In this document: piece by piece, positions 1 through 9,401 of the stretch
How the letters are laid out: each line of letters starts with the position of its first letter
Position numbering within the stretch: the first letter of the stretch is position 1
Assembly: GCA_004554165.1 (NCBI GenBank)
Contig: SFNQ01000001.1
Span: forward strand, 97,616 to 161,615
Reading direction: 5' to 3'
Source of the DNA: Clostridiales bacterium
GTDB lineage: Bacteria; Bacillota; Clostridia; Christensenellales; CAG-138
DNA: 64,000 bases
The notes under the pieces: model-generated
What the model was told of the DNA's origin: nothing
Databases searched by the model: none
What the model saw: only the letters and a program-made list of their open reading frames with translations
Made by a program: the position numbers and the translations under genes

Positions 1-20
1 GCATGAAGAAAATTAATGAT

Positions 21-55
21 ATTCATGATAAATATGAATAATGTTTAATCATTAT
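21..55. promoter_or_regulatory. Two tandem dyads upstream of the LysR gene
   Basis: Two perfect inverted repeats lie side by side: ATTCAT-N7-ATGAAT (21-39) and ATAATG-N6-CATTAT (38-55). The first has the size and T/A-ended shape of a LysR-type (T-N11-A) operator. They sit about 140 bp before the LysR start, where such regulators usually bind to control themselves and a divergent neighbour, which here would lie left of the window. The sequence is AT-rich in contrast to the gene that follows. Function is inferred. Confidence 0.4.
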
Positions 56-195
56 AGACAGTACGCTGAGAAAAAGCAAGAGAAAACTCTTGAAAACGCA
101 AAAAATCGGAGTATACTCAAATTGCATGAATTTATTTCATGCGTTTGTTGCGCACGCGGGGCAGAGAATTCGCACAAAGTCGGGAGGGAACGGCC

Positions 196-1074
196 ATGAC
201 AGCTTCCAAATACGCCGTTTTTGCAAAGGTGGTGGAGCTTAAGAGCTTCACCCGCGCGGCCGAAGCGCTGGGCTGTACGCAGTCCGCAGTCAGTCATGCG
301 ATCAATGCGCTGGAGGCGGAGACGGCGCTTAAGCTCATCGTGCGCGGCCGGAAGGGCGTCAGGCTTACCACGGACGGTCAGCGCGTACTGCCCGCCATTC
401 AGGCCATTGTGGGGGCCGCCGCGGGCCTTGAGGATACCGTCCGCGCCATCCATGGGCTTGAGATTGGGCGGGTGCGCGTTGGCGCGTTTACCAGCGTTGC
501 CGTACACTGGCTGCCCGGCATGATCAAAGAGTATCAGCAGGCGCATCCGCATATTGAGTTTGGACTCCTCAACGGCGATTATCATGATATTGCGCAATGG
601 CTTTCCGACGGCAGCATCGACATCGGCTTTGTGACGCTGCCCTCGGAGATTCAGGGTTGCCAGTTTACGCCGCTGATGGAGGACCGGCTGCTGGCGGTAT
701 TGCCCCCAAGTCACCCGCTTGCCCGGCTGGATCGCGTGCCCGCGGCAGCCATTGCGGCGGAGCCCTTCATCAGCCTGCTGGAGAACAGCGACCAGGACGC
801 GCGCAGCGTGCTGGAGCAGGCGGGCCTGCGCGCCAACATCAAGTTTACCACCAAGGACGACTACGCCATCATCGCCATGGTGGAGCAGGGATTGGGCATC
901 AGCATCATGCCGGAGCTCCTGCTCAAGGGGCACGCGGAAAACGTCCGCGTGATGGAGATCGAGGGCGGAATGAAGCGGACCATCGGCCTGGCGGTACCGC
1001 AGGCCAGCACCGGCAGCCCCAGCGTGCAGAGCTTTGCCGCGCACATCCTGCGCTGGGTGCGCGCGCGGTATTGA
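196..1074 (+). CDS. LysR family transcriptional regulator
   Basis: A 292-residue cytoplasmic DNA-binding regulator. The N-terminal winged HTH covers about residues 1-60, with the typical pattern SFTRAAEALGCTQSAVSHAI. It is followed by a LysR substrate-binding domain (about 88-290) that should sense a small effector, which cannot be named from sequence. The ATG at 196 is preferred over an upstream ATG at 139 because GGGAGG stands just before it and the HTH starts where the family expects it. Length is normal for LysR. No partner gene lies downstream; IS debris follows. Two dyads upstream (21-55) suggest autoregulation and control of a divergent gene outside the window. Confidence 0.93.
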   Translation: MTASKYAVFAKVVELKSFTRAAEALGCTQSAVSHAINALEAETALKLIVRGRKGVRLTTDGQRVLPAIQAIVGAAAGLEDTVRAIHGLEIGRVRVGAFTSVAVHWLPGMIKEYQQAHPHIEFGLLNGDYHDIAQWLSDGSIDIGFVTLPSEIQGCQFTPLMEDRLLAVLPPSHPLARLDRVPAAAIAAEPFISLLENSDQDARSVLEQAGLRANIKFTTKDDYAIIAMVEQGLGISIMPELLLKGHAENVRVMEIEGGMKRTIGLAVPQASTGSPSVQSFAAHILRWVRARY

Positions 1075-1327
1075 GGAAGGCGCGGAGGACACGCGCCGGA
1101 GTGAAAGGGAGGACAGACCGAGGGAGGGGGGACAAATGCTGGCGTTTCCGCAGGTTCCGACGGCACAGCCCCCATATCGTCGCAGAAGCTGCCGGCCCCT
1201 GCGCTGTCACAATCCCAGGGGCGGCTCCGCTCCCCGCGTCTTTTTCGTCCTGTGTTTCGCTGGACGGGAACGGCTTCCGCTATGACGGCCCACGCACAAA
1301 ACGCTTCGGGTTTTTAACCTTACCACT

Positions 1328-1450
1328 TTCAATGGCTTCGCCGGGGGCGTCAACAACACCGTCAAGGTGATCGGGCGCATGATTTACGAATACCGCAGCC
1401 TCCACAGCTTTCGTGCGCATATTCTCATTTCCCTTAACACCAGCGCTTAA
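1328..1450 (+). pseudogene. ISL3-type transposase C-terminal remnant
   Basis: A 40-codon reading frame ending in TAA encodes FNGFAGGVNNTVKVIG followed by a YEYRSLHSFRAHILI-like tail. This matches the C-terminal signature of ISL3-family transposases (x-NGF-x-EG-x-NN-x-IK-x-IKR-x-GYGYRN-x-xF-x-R). No start codon, DDE core or terminal inverted repeats are visible upstream, so only the last tenth of a transposase survives. It marks an old IS insertion between the LysR gene and the interrupted gene to the right. The short length keeps confidence moderate. Confidence 0.6.
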
Positions 1451-1801
1451 ATGGGCGCTGCCCGCTTCCGCCCGCTGCTCCCGTCTGCCCCTTCGTTATT
1501 CCTTTTTTACCCCAACTATTGCCGTTGCGCTGATTTTCTTAACCGGCCTCAGGGCCGCCCGGACCTGCGCGGACAGAAGAAAAGACGCCCGAATGGACGT
1601 CTCGGCGTATCGAAAAAGTGGCGGAACGCCACTTTTTCGAGCTTTCACAGGTTTTGCCTCTCGCATTCGCTCCCGGGCGGCAAAACCTGCAACGTACGAA
1701 AACCTCTGGGTTTTCATCCGTTGGCTTTCCACGCTTATTCTGATACAAAGCGCAAGATCAAACGGCAGCCGGGGAATAGGGTGCAAAATGAGCAAAGTAC
1801 T
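1451..1801. repeat. Non-coding stretch with two perfect hairpins
   Basis: No convincing gene. Two inverted repeats stand out: CGAAAAAGTGGC (1611-1622) paired with 1628-1639 over a 5-nt loop, and CAGGTTTTGCC (1648-1658) paired with 1679-1689 over a 20-nt loop. Neither is followed by a clean T-run. They look like dispersed intergenic hairpin repeats or remains of a mobile element, next to the transposase scrap at 1328-1450. Confidence 0.4.
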
Positions 1802-2005
1802 CTACTGTGCCATGTCGGTGATGATCATTTCCCCATTTTCCACAGTGACACGGCTGATATGGATCGCCTCATGGCTGTAGAAGTCCCCGTAGGTGTAGCA
1901 AATGACATAGCCGTCCGGGTGTTTCTCCACAGACAGGACATCATAGGCTCCCTCAATAACCCCGGTGATGGTTTCTCCCCCTGCCGAAAGGGTCAGTTCT
2001 GTCAC
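1802..2005 (-). pseudogene. C-terminal piece of an interrupted gene (DUF3592-like)
   Basis: This frame encodes 67 residues from a GTG and stays open further upstream into unrelated phage sequence, so the 5' end is probably a breakpoint rather than a start. The product is a compact beta-rich segment (TELTLSAGGETITGV ... ENGEMIITDMAQ) without a signal peptide. It is on the same strand as the 5735-6673 gene, whose own reading frame ends abruptly in phage sequence on the other side of the insert. The simplest reading is that both are halves of one gene split by the fragment at about 2011-5772. It could instead be a small independent hypothetical gene. Confidence 0.45.
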
Positions 2006-2010
2006 AGAGC

Positions 2011-5000
2011 GTGCCTCATCTCCATTTCGTGCGCATGGACAGGACGCTCGCCCAACGGGTCTACGACTTCTTTGAGGACTTCTATGCGGCTCTGACGGAG
2101 ATTACGGCGAAAGTGATTTACGGTGGAGATCGGCAGGAGGCGCAGGCGCTTGCCGCGGATCAGGAGGCTGTGCGCGCTATCGCTGATATGTTCAAGGCGG
2201 CGCTGGAGGGGGGCAGAATCGTTTCTCCGGCAAACGACCGAGGTCAGGGCGTCCAATATTCACCTAAGCGCATCCCCAATAGCACGATTGCGGCGACCGA
2301 GGATGAAGCGAAGGAACTGGAGCTGACAGACCCGCGGAACGTGGTACGATATCGTGAAAAAGTCACTGCCGCACTTAATAAGACACTGCCTTCCAGCGAT
2401 ATGATTCTCCTCGGACGCCCGTCAAGTGTCCTCGCGGCATATATGAAGTCTGACAGACTCCTATATATGCCGCAGAAGGCGGCCCGAAAAGCAGTCCTAA
2501 CAAATAGCGAGGGCGGGAAGCACGGGCTTGACAGGATTGTTCTTGATGAGCTTCCGTACCAGCTCACTGATCCGATGGCTATCACGGGGAACACGACCGA
2601 ACACGAAAACGCGAACGATAACAGCATCGTGGTGTGGACGGATTGGGCTACACAAGACGGAGACTCGATTGTCGTCCCGATTCGTATTGACGCCGTAGGT
2701 CGCGTTGAGTTGTACAACAACGTTAATACGGTGTTTGACGCTTGGGATGAACAGTATGTATCCGATTTGCTGAGAGACGGTAATGTTCTCTATACCCGAA
2801 ATGGAGAAAACATCCTCGATCTCATGGGTCAACAGCGAGAAGTGCTGAAGAGATCAATCGAGGATGTTTCTACTGATAATATGCCACAGAAGGAAAAATA
2901 TGTCAAGACGGAGTCTGCAAAAAAGAAACAGCTTTCGCTGAAATCTCAGGTACAAAAGGACGCCGTGGCGCATTTTGGCAAGACCTACAGCTGGAATGAG
3001 ACCGGGTATGTGCTGACGGACGGGACAAAACTGGACTTTTCCGGCAGGCATGAGGGCGGCCCCGGCGGGTATCGCTCCGTGGATCATCGGGAAGTGGTTG
3101 ACGCGTTCGGCGAGGATTCCGACCTTTCCGGTAACGGGGCTATGGTGCAGTTCATGGCGGACGGCGCTATCCGCATCATGCCGGAGTCGGGCGGCATCAA
3201 TCTGTCGGTTGAACCTACCGCAGAGCAGATGCAGCAGCTCTCCTCTTTCGTCTCGAAGAACCGCGGCGAGGTCATCATAGACTTTGACGACACGAACGGC
3301 AACACGCTGCACAGCGTCGAGTATCCGCAAGGAACGCACGCGAACAGAGTGCTCAACGACATCAGCGAATACTTCCGCAACGGCACGGTGCCGGTCGTTT
3401 CCGACGTGCAGCGCTTCCATCAGTACTCCATGAAGTCCAAACCGGCCACGCTCTTTACCGAGCAGGAAGCGGCAGACAACGCCGCAGAGCTCGACCGGGT
3501 GCGCGCCGAGAACGAACGGCTGTCCGGCATGGTGGACGCGCTCAGGGAGCAGTTCAAGATTACCAAGGGATACCGGCCGAACGAGAAGGCGCTGAACCGT
3601 GTCGCCCGCTCCATCCTGCGCAAGTACAGCAGCAAGTACGACCAGGCGCAGCTGACCGAGGACCTTCGCGGCCTGTTCGACACCATCGGCAACGAGAAGG
3701 AGTTCGACGGCGACACCGCCATGGCAACGGCTACGGCGATTGCGCGGAAGGTGCTGGACAAGTCCTCCGAACGCGACGACTCTGTATATGAAGCGTCGCA
3801 GGCGGCGCGCGAGTATTTCCGCAAGGGGCGCTTCACGCTGTCCGAAACGCAGAGGGCCGAGGTCGAGTCAAAATATGACGGGTACAACAACTTCCGCAAG
3901 GCGGTGATGGGCAGGCTGAACCTTACAAACGACGGCGCTTCGCTCGACCAGCAGTGGGAGGAGATCAGCGGGCTTTTCCCTGAGTATTTCGACCCGAATA
4001 CCAACGAGGGCGACCAGCCCGCAGCGCTCGCAGAGTTCTTTGACGCGGCGTATGCGCGCCCGTATGTGAACCCGTTCGGCACGCTGTACGACATGGACGA
4101 CGCTGCGTATGACCTCGCAGCGGAACTGTTCAACGACTTCTTCCGCGTGCCGCAGGTGCAGACCTTTGCCGACAAACAGCGCGACAAGCTGAACGAGGCG
4201 AACCGCACCTACCGCGCTGAGCTGGATAAAATGCGGCAGGAGTACGAGGACCGGCACAACGACGCTATCGCCCTGACGCGGGGCATGCGCGAGATTGAGA
4301 CCCGGAAACTCATGGACGAGTACGAGGGCAAGCTCGACGACCAGAAGAGCGAGCTGCGCGCCAAGTACCGCGCCATGGTCAGCCGAAAGAACTGGCAGCT
4401 GGAGAACCAGGCGGCGGCCTTCCGTGAGTGGAAGAAAACCGACCGGGCGCAGCGGAACGAGCGCACGGCGCAGAGGAAGTACCGCACCCGCATCGAGCAC
4501 AACGCAAAAGAACTGCGCACTTGGCTGACCAAACCGACGCGGGATAAGCATGTTCCGGCGCTTCTGGCAAGCTCGATTGCGGACCTGCTTAGCAATATCG
4601 ATGTGGAGGTGCGCGGGCCGTCCGTGCGCGCCAAGACCTGGAAGGAGTCCATTCAGGGCCTGTCCGAAGCGTTCAGGCAATACCGGCGCGACGACGGACG
4701 CTTTGACGATTTCCGCATGACCTTGCCGGAGGGATATGTCGACGCGCTCGATATGCTTGCCGGCAGCGTGGACAGCGTCCGCCGTTTCGGGGATATGAAC
4801 GCCGAACAGCTGAAAGAGCTGGACTACATCGTCGCCGTGGCAAAGGGCGCCGTCCAAAACGCAAACCGCCTCTTTGCGAACCAACGGTACAAGACGATTG
4901 CCGAAGCCGGCGAGAGCACGGTTAAGGAAGGCGAGACGCGCAAGCAAAAGCGCAGTCGGCTGGGTCCAAGGCTCGACAAGCTCATCAACGCCGATTCGAT

Positions 5001-5772
5001 GGACGCCTTTACCTTTGCCCACGCGCTGGGCGAGGGCGCAGAGTCCATCGTCAAGGGGCTTGAAGCAGGCAGCGAGAAGTCCTACGAAAGAATCAAGCAG
5101 GGCGCTGAGGCTATTGAGCGGATGAAGGCCGAAGCGGGCGTCACCGTTTCCGATATCAACAAATGGTCCGACAAAAAGAGCGCCATTGATATCGAACTGA
5201 GCGGCGGCAAAACCGTGCAGATGACGCCGGCACAGATGATGTCGTTCTACCTGCTCTCCAAGCGCAAGCAGGCGCGGCAGCATATCACCGACGGCGGCAT
5301 TGAAATCCACGGCCGCAGAAAGGGCAAGGAGGATCAGATATCCGTGTTCAAGGTCACGGAGCAGGATATCGACACGATCACCGACCGGCTGACCGACAAA
5401 CAGCGGGCATTTGCAGACGGTATGCAGCATTTCCTCGCCACCGACACGGCGGCATGGGGCAATGAGGTGTGGATGCAGCTCTATGCGTATGAGATGTTCG
5501 GTGAGCCGGACTATTGGCCCATCACTGTGGCAAAGGCCGGAATCAAGCAGGAAGACCCGTCCGCGGCGCGGGCGTTCAACGCAATTTTGAACATCGGCGC
5601 GACAAAGGACGTAAGACCTGCCGCGAACAATCCGCTGGTCATTGACGACGTGTTCGACACCTTCTCCTCGCATGTGGCGCAGATGGCCCGCCTGAACGGG
5701 CTCGCGCCGGCGGTCGAGGATGCCATGAAGTGGTTCAATTATGTTTCGCGCGACGCAAGCGGGTTAAGAGAC
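2011..5772 (+). pseudogene. Phage/ICE 'large polyvalent protein' fragment with MuF-C-like nuclease domain
   Basis: A long open frame with no real start or end: it opens inside inverted host sequence and its tail (after about 5772) runs into the host gene on the other strand. The segment RTLAQRVYDFFEDFYAAL followed by LGRPSSVLAAYM and a D-S-I-V-V-P-I-R-I pattern resembles the MuF C-terminal/PBECR nuclease-like region of clostridial phage polyvalent proteins. Next come a long charged coiled-coil region (about residues 690-850) and helical C-terminal segments typical of these multi-thousand-residue virion proteins. Both ends are missing relative to that family. It is therefore a truncated piece lodged in, or misassembled into, a host gene. 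Confidence 0.6.
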
Positions 5773-6673
5773 TACAACAGGTGTCCACAAAGTGCGTCCG
5801 GAGCACAGCATCCTCGCTGTACCATTCCGACTGAGGATCTTCCTCCTCCGGTTCGGAGGTGTCATAGTTTTCATGCAGATAATCTCTGATACGGACAAGT
5901 CGATTCTCCCCCAACTCATGGTATTCGCCGCCATAGCAGAAATAGCTGTTGGGAATGAAGCTGAAGGTATAGGTTTCCTCACCAAAGACAAAACAGTATT
6001 CTTCGTACTGCAACCGGTACATATCCACCTGCCAGCCCACCCTGTCCACGGAGGTGTCCAAAATAATATCCAACGCTTCCTTCGCAATGGCAGGATTGTC
6101 GATGGTAACGGTAAAGGTTTCCGGCGAATCAATGGACTCGGTGTAGGTAAACCCGTCAGGCGTCTTTTCGGCTACGGCTTTGATTTCATCAGAAAACTGT
6201 CCGATGGTGGTCATCATCGGGAGCGGCAGCTTCGGCGTATTCTCCGCACGGAAAAACGTGTACACCATAATCCCGGCGGCAATGAGCATCAGGATCAGGG
6301 CGGGTTTCCGGATGCGCTTGCAGGACTTCACTGTTTTGGTCATGGAAGGGTCTTCCGCGATAATAACCCGTTCCGGCTTTTTGGGATCATACCAAATGGG
6401 CACCTGGGTGCCGGCAGGCGTCTCGGTGCTGATGCCCTCCACATGCTCCTGAGCCACCATGACCTTATAGTCGGTGCCGTCACAGGTATACGCAATCTCA
6501 AACCATTGCGAGGCATCCCGGCCGTCCGCCTTTGTCACCCGGACGAGGGTGGCGGTACCCTTCTGCGTACACTTTTTCGCTTTCCTGGTGCAGCCGGCCA
6601 CGAAAAAGCTGGTCAGGAAAAGGGCTGCGGTAATACAAAAAATAAACACTGCTATGTAAAAAACAATACTCAT
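5735..6673 (-). CDS. DUF3592-like membrane protein, 3' end disrupted
   Basis: 312 codons from an ATG preceded by AGGAG. An N-terminal membrane segment (about residues 3-27) precedes a soluble domain carrying a W-Y-D-P-K-K-P-E motif (the 'D-P-x-x-P' seen in DUF3592 proteins). A second membrane segment (about 125-142) precedes an extracytoplasmic domain. The last 12-15 residues (from CCSLL onward) are encoded by the phage fragment, so the native C-terminus is lost. The likely missing end is the 1802-2005 frame on the same strand. Function unknown; family assignment is by motif only. Confidence 0.6.
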   Translation of the reverse strand: MSIVFYIAVFIFCITAALFLTSFFVAGCTRKAKKCTQKGTATLVRVTKADGRDASQWFEIAYTCDGTDYKVMVAQEHVEGISTETPAGTQVPIWYDPKKPERVIIAEDPSMTKTVKSCKRIRKPALILMLIAAGIMVYTFFRAENTPKLPLPMMTTIGQFSDEIKAVAEKTPDGFTYTESIDSPETFTVTIDNPAIAKEALDIILDTSVDRVGWQVDMYRLQYEEYCFVFGEETYTFSFIPNSYFCYGGEYHELGENRLVRIRDYLHENYDTSEPEEEDPQSEWYSEDAVLRTHFVDTCCSLLTRLRRAKHN

Positions 6674-7139
6674 AATGCACTCCTGTTTTACAAAACCATT
6701 ACAGATATGTCTGATTCTGCCTACTGGGGCAGAACCACGCAGTTTCCAGTCAAAGTGTTGTCCTCTTCCCCACTTGAAAGCGCACTTTCATCACGCTTGA
6801 TCTGCATCAGTGCCATACCATCCGATTGAAAATCCAAGGCGAATCGTACCATATGCAATATACGATTGTCTGTACATAGTTCCACCATCCGTATTATAGC
6901 AGAATTCCATAATAGGCACAATCACCTCATATCGACACAGCGAAAGCCTATTGTCAAAACCAAAGCCGAACAATCGTTTTGCAATGCACCCACCGGGGGG
7001 CGTGGGGCATTTTCTATATACGGTTTTTCAGTGGGATTCTAAGTCGAAAACAGCGGCGAAGGAACAGGACAGAATAACTGCAATTTTCAGGGTGCATTTC
7101 CTGTTTTACATTAGGATTCTGCATGAATATCAAAGAAAA
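6674..7139. other. Intergenic region without a clear gene
   Basis: Two overlapping minus-strand frames (about 6721-6921 and 6791-6973) each look partly protein-like but would need a frameshift to join, and neither has a recognisable motif. An AGGTGA sequence near 6925-6935 could be a ribosome binding site for a decayed small gene. I see nothing else here apart from the tRNA terminator to the right. Confidence 0.3.
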
Positions 7140-7170
7140 GGACTGAAACCTTATATCAAAGTTTCAGTCC
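7140..7170 (-). terminator. Terminator of tRNA-Ala
   Basis: A perfect 10-bp stem, GGACTGAAAC (7140-7149) with GTTTCAGTCC (7161-7170), lies 5 nt past the tRNA CCA end. On the minus strand it is followed by a T-rich stretch (TTTTCTTTGAT). This is a standard Rho-independent terminator for the tRNA gene. Confidence 0.7.
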
Positions 7171-7175
7171 ATTTA

Positions 7176-7251
7176 TGGTGGAGCATACCGGATTCGAACC
7201 GGTGACCTCAACATTGCGAACGTTGCGCGCTACCAACTGTGCTAATGCCCC
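7176..7251 (-). tRNA. tRNA-Ala (anticodon CGC)
   Basis: The minus strand folds as a 76-nt tRNA. The acceptor stem GGGGCAT pairs with ATGCTCC, the anticodon stem CAACG/TGTTG encloses loop TTCGCAA, and the T-arm is ACCGG-TTCGAAT-CCGGT. The discriminator is A and CCA is encoded. The loop gives anticodon CGC, which reads GCG alanine codons, common in this GC-rich genome. The D-stem has one mismatch. A terminator hairpin follows directly. Confidence 0.93.
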
Positions 7252-7347
7252 ATGTGCATCGATAATGATACAACAGCTTTCCGAAAAAAGCAATACCCCA
7301 TTTGGAGAAAAATCGGGAAGGAGTCTCACTGCCCGGCGGGGCGGCGC

Positions 7348-7719
7348 TCAGTCCCCGTACAGGCGTTCCACCAGCGCCAGCGCCTCCGCCTTGCCGAGCC
7401 CAAGCGCCTTGCAGCGGGAAAGCTCCCGCGCCAGCGCCTCCTCCGCCAGCCGCGCGCGCCGGTCCTCCCGCTCCGCCGCCCGCAGGGGCGCCACAAAAGT
7501 GCCCCTGCCCGTTACGGCATAGAGCAGCCCTTCCCGCTCCAGCGCTTCATACGCCTTCTTCACGGTGATGACGCTTACGCGAAGCTCTGCCGCAGCCGTA
7601 CGGATCGGCGGCAGGCAGGCGTCGCTTTTGAGCGTGCCCGCGAGAATCTGCGAGCGGAGCTGCTCGTAAATCTGCTGATAGATCGGCGTATCCGAGGTGT
7701 TGGAGACGAGGATATCCAT
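7348..7719 (-). CDS. GntR family regulator, YtrA type
   Basis: A 123-residue regulator: an N-terminal winged HTH of the GntR type (residues about 10-75, with TPIYQQIYEQLRSQI and VSVITVKKAYEALEREGLL) plus a short helical tail instead of a full effector domain. That is the YtrA subfamily architecture, whose members control ABC exporters. It is the last gene of a three-gene operon, its ATG directly abutting the stop of the permease gene. The short palindrome at 9241-9255 in front of the operon is the likely operator. Cytoplasmic; effector unknown, often cell-wall stress or an antibiotic in relatives. Confidence 0.9.
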   Translation of the reverse strand: MDILVSNTSDTPIYQQIYEQLRSQILAGTLKSDACLPPIRTAAAELRVSVITVKKAYEALEREGLLYAVTGRGTFVAPLRAAEREDRRARLAEEALARELSRCKALGLGKAEALALVERLYGD

Positions 7720-8370
7720 CTACAGGTCCACCCGTGCAAAGCGCCGCTCCGAGAGCAGGCAGGCAAGGAGGCTCCCGGCCGCATACAGCCCGGCGCCCAA
7801 CAGCAGCACGAACAGCCTTGTTCCCCGCGTTGCCGGGTCAAAGGTATCCAGAGAGGCCTTCAGGGCCGGTACGCATTGCACCAGCAGCTCCGACGCAACG
7901 ATGTAGACCAGTACCGCAGCCCCGGCGAACAGAAAGGCCCGGCCCACGCGGTAGCCCGTGCGGTAAAACGCGGGGAGAAACAGCAGGTTGAACAGGGCGT
8001 ACATTACGAGCACCAGCCCGAAAAAGGCGGCGTTGGCCTCAATGCCCGCAGCGTTGCCGCCCAGAGGATTGATGCGCGCCCCGACAATGGCGCAGGGAAG
8101 GGATACGAGCACCTGGGCCAGCTGCATCAGAACCACCAGCAGACAGCGCGCGCGGACGATATCGCGCTTGCGCACGGGCAGAAGCGCGGTAAAGGACAGG
8201 TCGTTGTTCTCCCTGCCCTGCAGGAAGACGAAGAATACCGAAAGGCAGGTGTAAATGAAGGCCACATAGTAGGGATACGAGGGGATGAGCAGCATCGCGC
8301 TGAACAGCAGAAAGAGGAACATGGTCGGGTGTTTGGCCAGCCGCAGCTCCTTATACAGCAGATGCTTCAT
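7720..8370 (-). CDS. ABC-2 type transporter permease
   Basis: A 216-residue membrane protein with about six hydrophobic segments (from about residue 17 onwards), beginning with the KEL pattern near the N-terminus common in ABC-2 permeases (MKHLLYKELRLAKHPTMF). It starts 20 nt inside the end of the upstream ATPase gene, so translation is coupled, and ends flush with the regulator start. It should form the membrane channel of an exporter with the 8351-9220 ATPase. Substrate unknown; YtrA-linked transporters in relatives handle peptides or respond to envelope antibiotics. Confidence 0.85.
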   Translation of the reverse strand: MKHLLYKELRLAKHPTMFLFLLFSAMLLIPSYPYYVAFIYTCLSVFFVFLQGRENNDLSFTALLPVRKRDIVRARCLLVVLMQLAQVLVSLPCAIVGARINPLGGNAAGIEANAAFFGLVLVMYALFNLLFLPAFYRTGYRVGRAFLFAGAAVLVYIVASELLVQCVPALKASLDTFDPATRGTRLFVLLLGAGLYAAGSLLACLLSERRFARVDL

Positions 8371-9220
8371 GCGAAAAGCCCTCCTTACTGGTGTGGATCA
8401 TGATGGATTCCAGGTCCGCAGGCGCGATCTCCAGCCCCGAAAGCAGGGGAAGATCCGCCGCCTCTGCCAGCGCGGTAAAGCCGAAGGCATGCCGCCGGAC
8501 GCCCATGAGCCGCGGGAGAAGCTCCGGCGTGAGCTGCGACGCCGCGCCGCGCACGAGACGGTATGCGCCGGTGAAGCTGTCCCTGTCGCAGCTTGCGGTG
8601 ATGCGGCCGTCCTGAATATAGGTGATGTAGTCCGCGCACTTTTCAAGATCCGAGGTGATGTGCGTTGAAAAGAGGACGCTGTGCTCGCCGTCCTCCACGA
8701 TGCGCTGGAACAGCTCCACCAGCTCGTCCCGGGAGACGGGGTCGAGCCCGCTTGTGGGCTCGTCAAGGATGAGCAGCTTCGCCCGGTGCGACAGCGCGAG
8801 GGCAAGGGAGAACTTGACCTTCATGCCCGCGGAGAGCTGGCGCACACGCTTGTTTTCGTCCAGGTCAAAACGGCCGCAGAGCTCCCGGTAGACGGCGCCA
8901 TCCCAGTCCGGGTAGAAACGCCGCGTCACCGAAGCAATGTCCGAAAGGCGCGCGCGGGGATAATAGTCTGCGCCGCCGAAGGAAACGCCGATGCGCTGCT
9001 TGCAGGCGAACTCTTCCTTCCGAAAGTCCATTCCGTCGATCCAGACCTGGCCCGCGTCCGCGCTGACAAGGCCCAGCATCGACTTGAGCGTGGTGGTCTT
9101 GCCCGCGCCGTTTCTGCCGATGAAGCCCATAATGTAGCCCGCTTCCAGCGTAAAGGACGCGTTCTCCAGCGCAAAGCCTTCGTACCGCTTGCTGAGGCCT
9201 CTGACCGTGAGCAACGCCAT
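8351..9220 (-). CDS. ABC transporter ATP-binding protein
   Basis: A 289-residue ATPase. Walker A is GRNGAGKT near residue 36, the signature is a divergent LSAGMK near 139, Walker B is LLILDEPTSGLD near 160, and a switch histidine follows (FSTHITSDL). The C-terminal 80 residues form the accessory domain common in BcrA/YtrB-type exporters. It is the first gene of the operon, with a strong promoter and GntR-type operator immediately upstream and an AAGGGGGG-type ribosome binding site. Works at the inner face of the membrane with the 7720-8370 permease. Confidence 0.93.
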   Translation of the reverse strand: MALLTVRGLSKRYEGFALENASFTLEAGYIMGFIGRNGAGKTTTLKSMLGLVSADAGQVWIDGMDFRKEEFACKQRIGVSFGGADYYPRARLSDIASVTRRFYPDWDGAVYRELCGRFDLDENKRVRQLSAGMKVKFSLALALSHRAKLLILDEPTSGLDPVSRDELVELFQRIVEDGEHSVLFSTHITSDLEKCADYITYIQDGRITASCDRDSFTGAYRLVRGAASQLTPELLPRLMGVRRHAFGFTALAEAADLPLLSGLEIAPADLESIMIHTSKEGFSHEASAV

Positions 9221-9240
9221 AGAAAACCCCCCTTATTTGA

Positions 9241-9286
9241 GTATATCGTATATACACAATATAACACTCCGGCCCTGCGCTGTCAA
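9241..9286 (-). promoter_or_regulatory. Promoter and GntR operator of the ABC operon
   Basis: On the minus strand TTGACA (9281-9286) and TATATT (9258-9263) are separated by exactly 17 bp. The dyad GTATAT-CGT-ATATAC (9241-9255) lies just past the -10, covering the expected start of transcription. A YtrA-type regulator bound there would block initiation. The regulator is encoded at the end of the same operon, giving a feedback loop. Binding is inferred. Confidence 0.75.
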
Positions 9287-9401
9287 GGGGCATGGCGGCT
9301 GGCGCCCTCAACGGCGCGTCCGCACCATTAGAAAAAAGCCTTCACGCCGCAGGGGGGGGCGGCCGACCTGCGTCCCGGCGCGCCCGGTCTGCCTGCGCCG
9401 C

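Noticed and set aside
3868..5673. Long open frame antisense to the phage polyvalent fragment
   Set aside because: Composition is a mirror of the GC-rich sense frame, no ribosome binding site, no motif; the plus-strand frame has clear phage-protein character.
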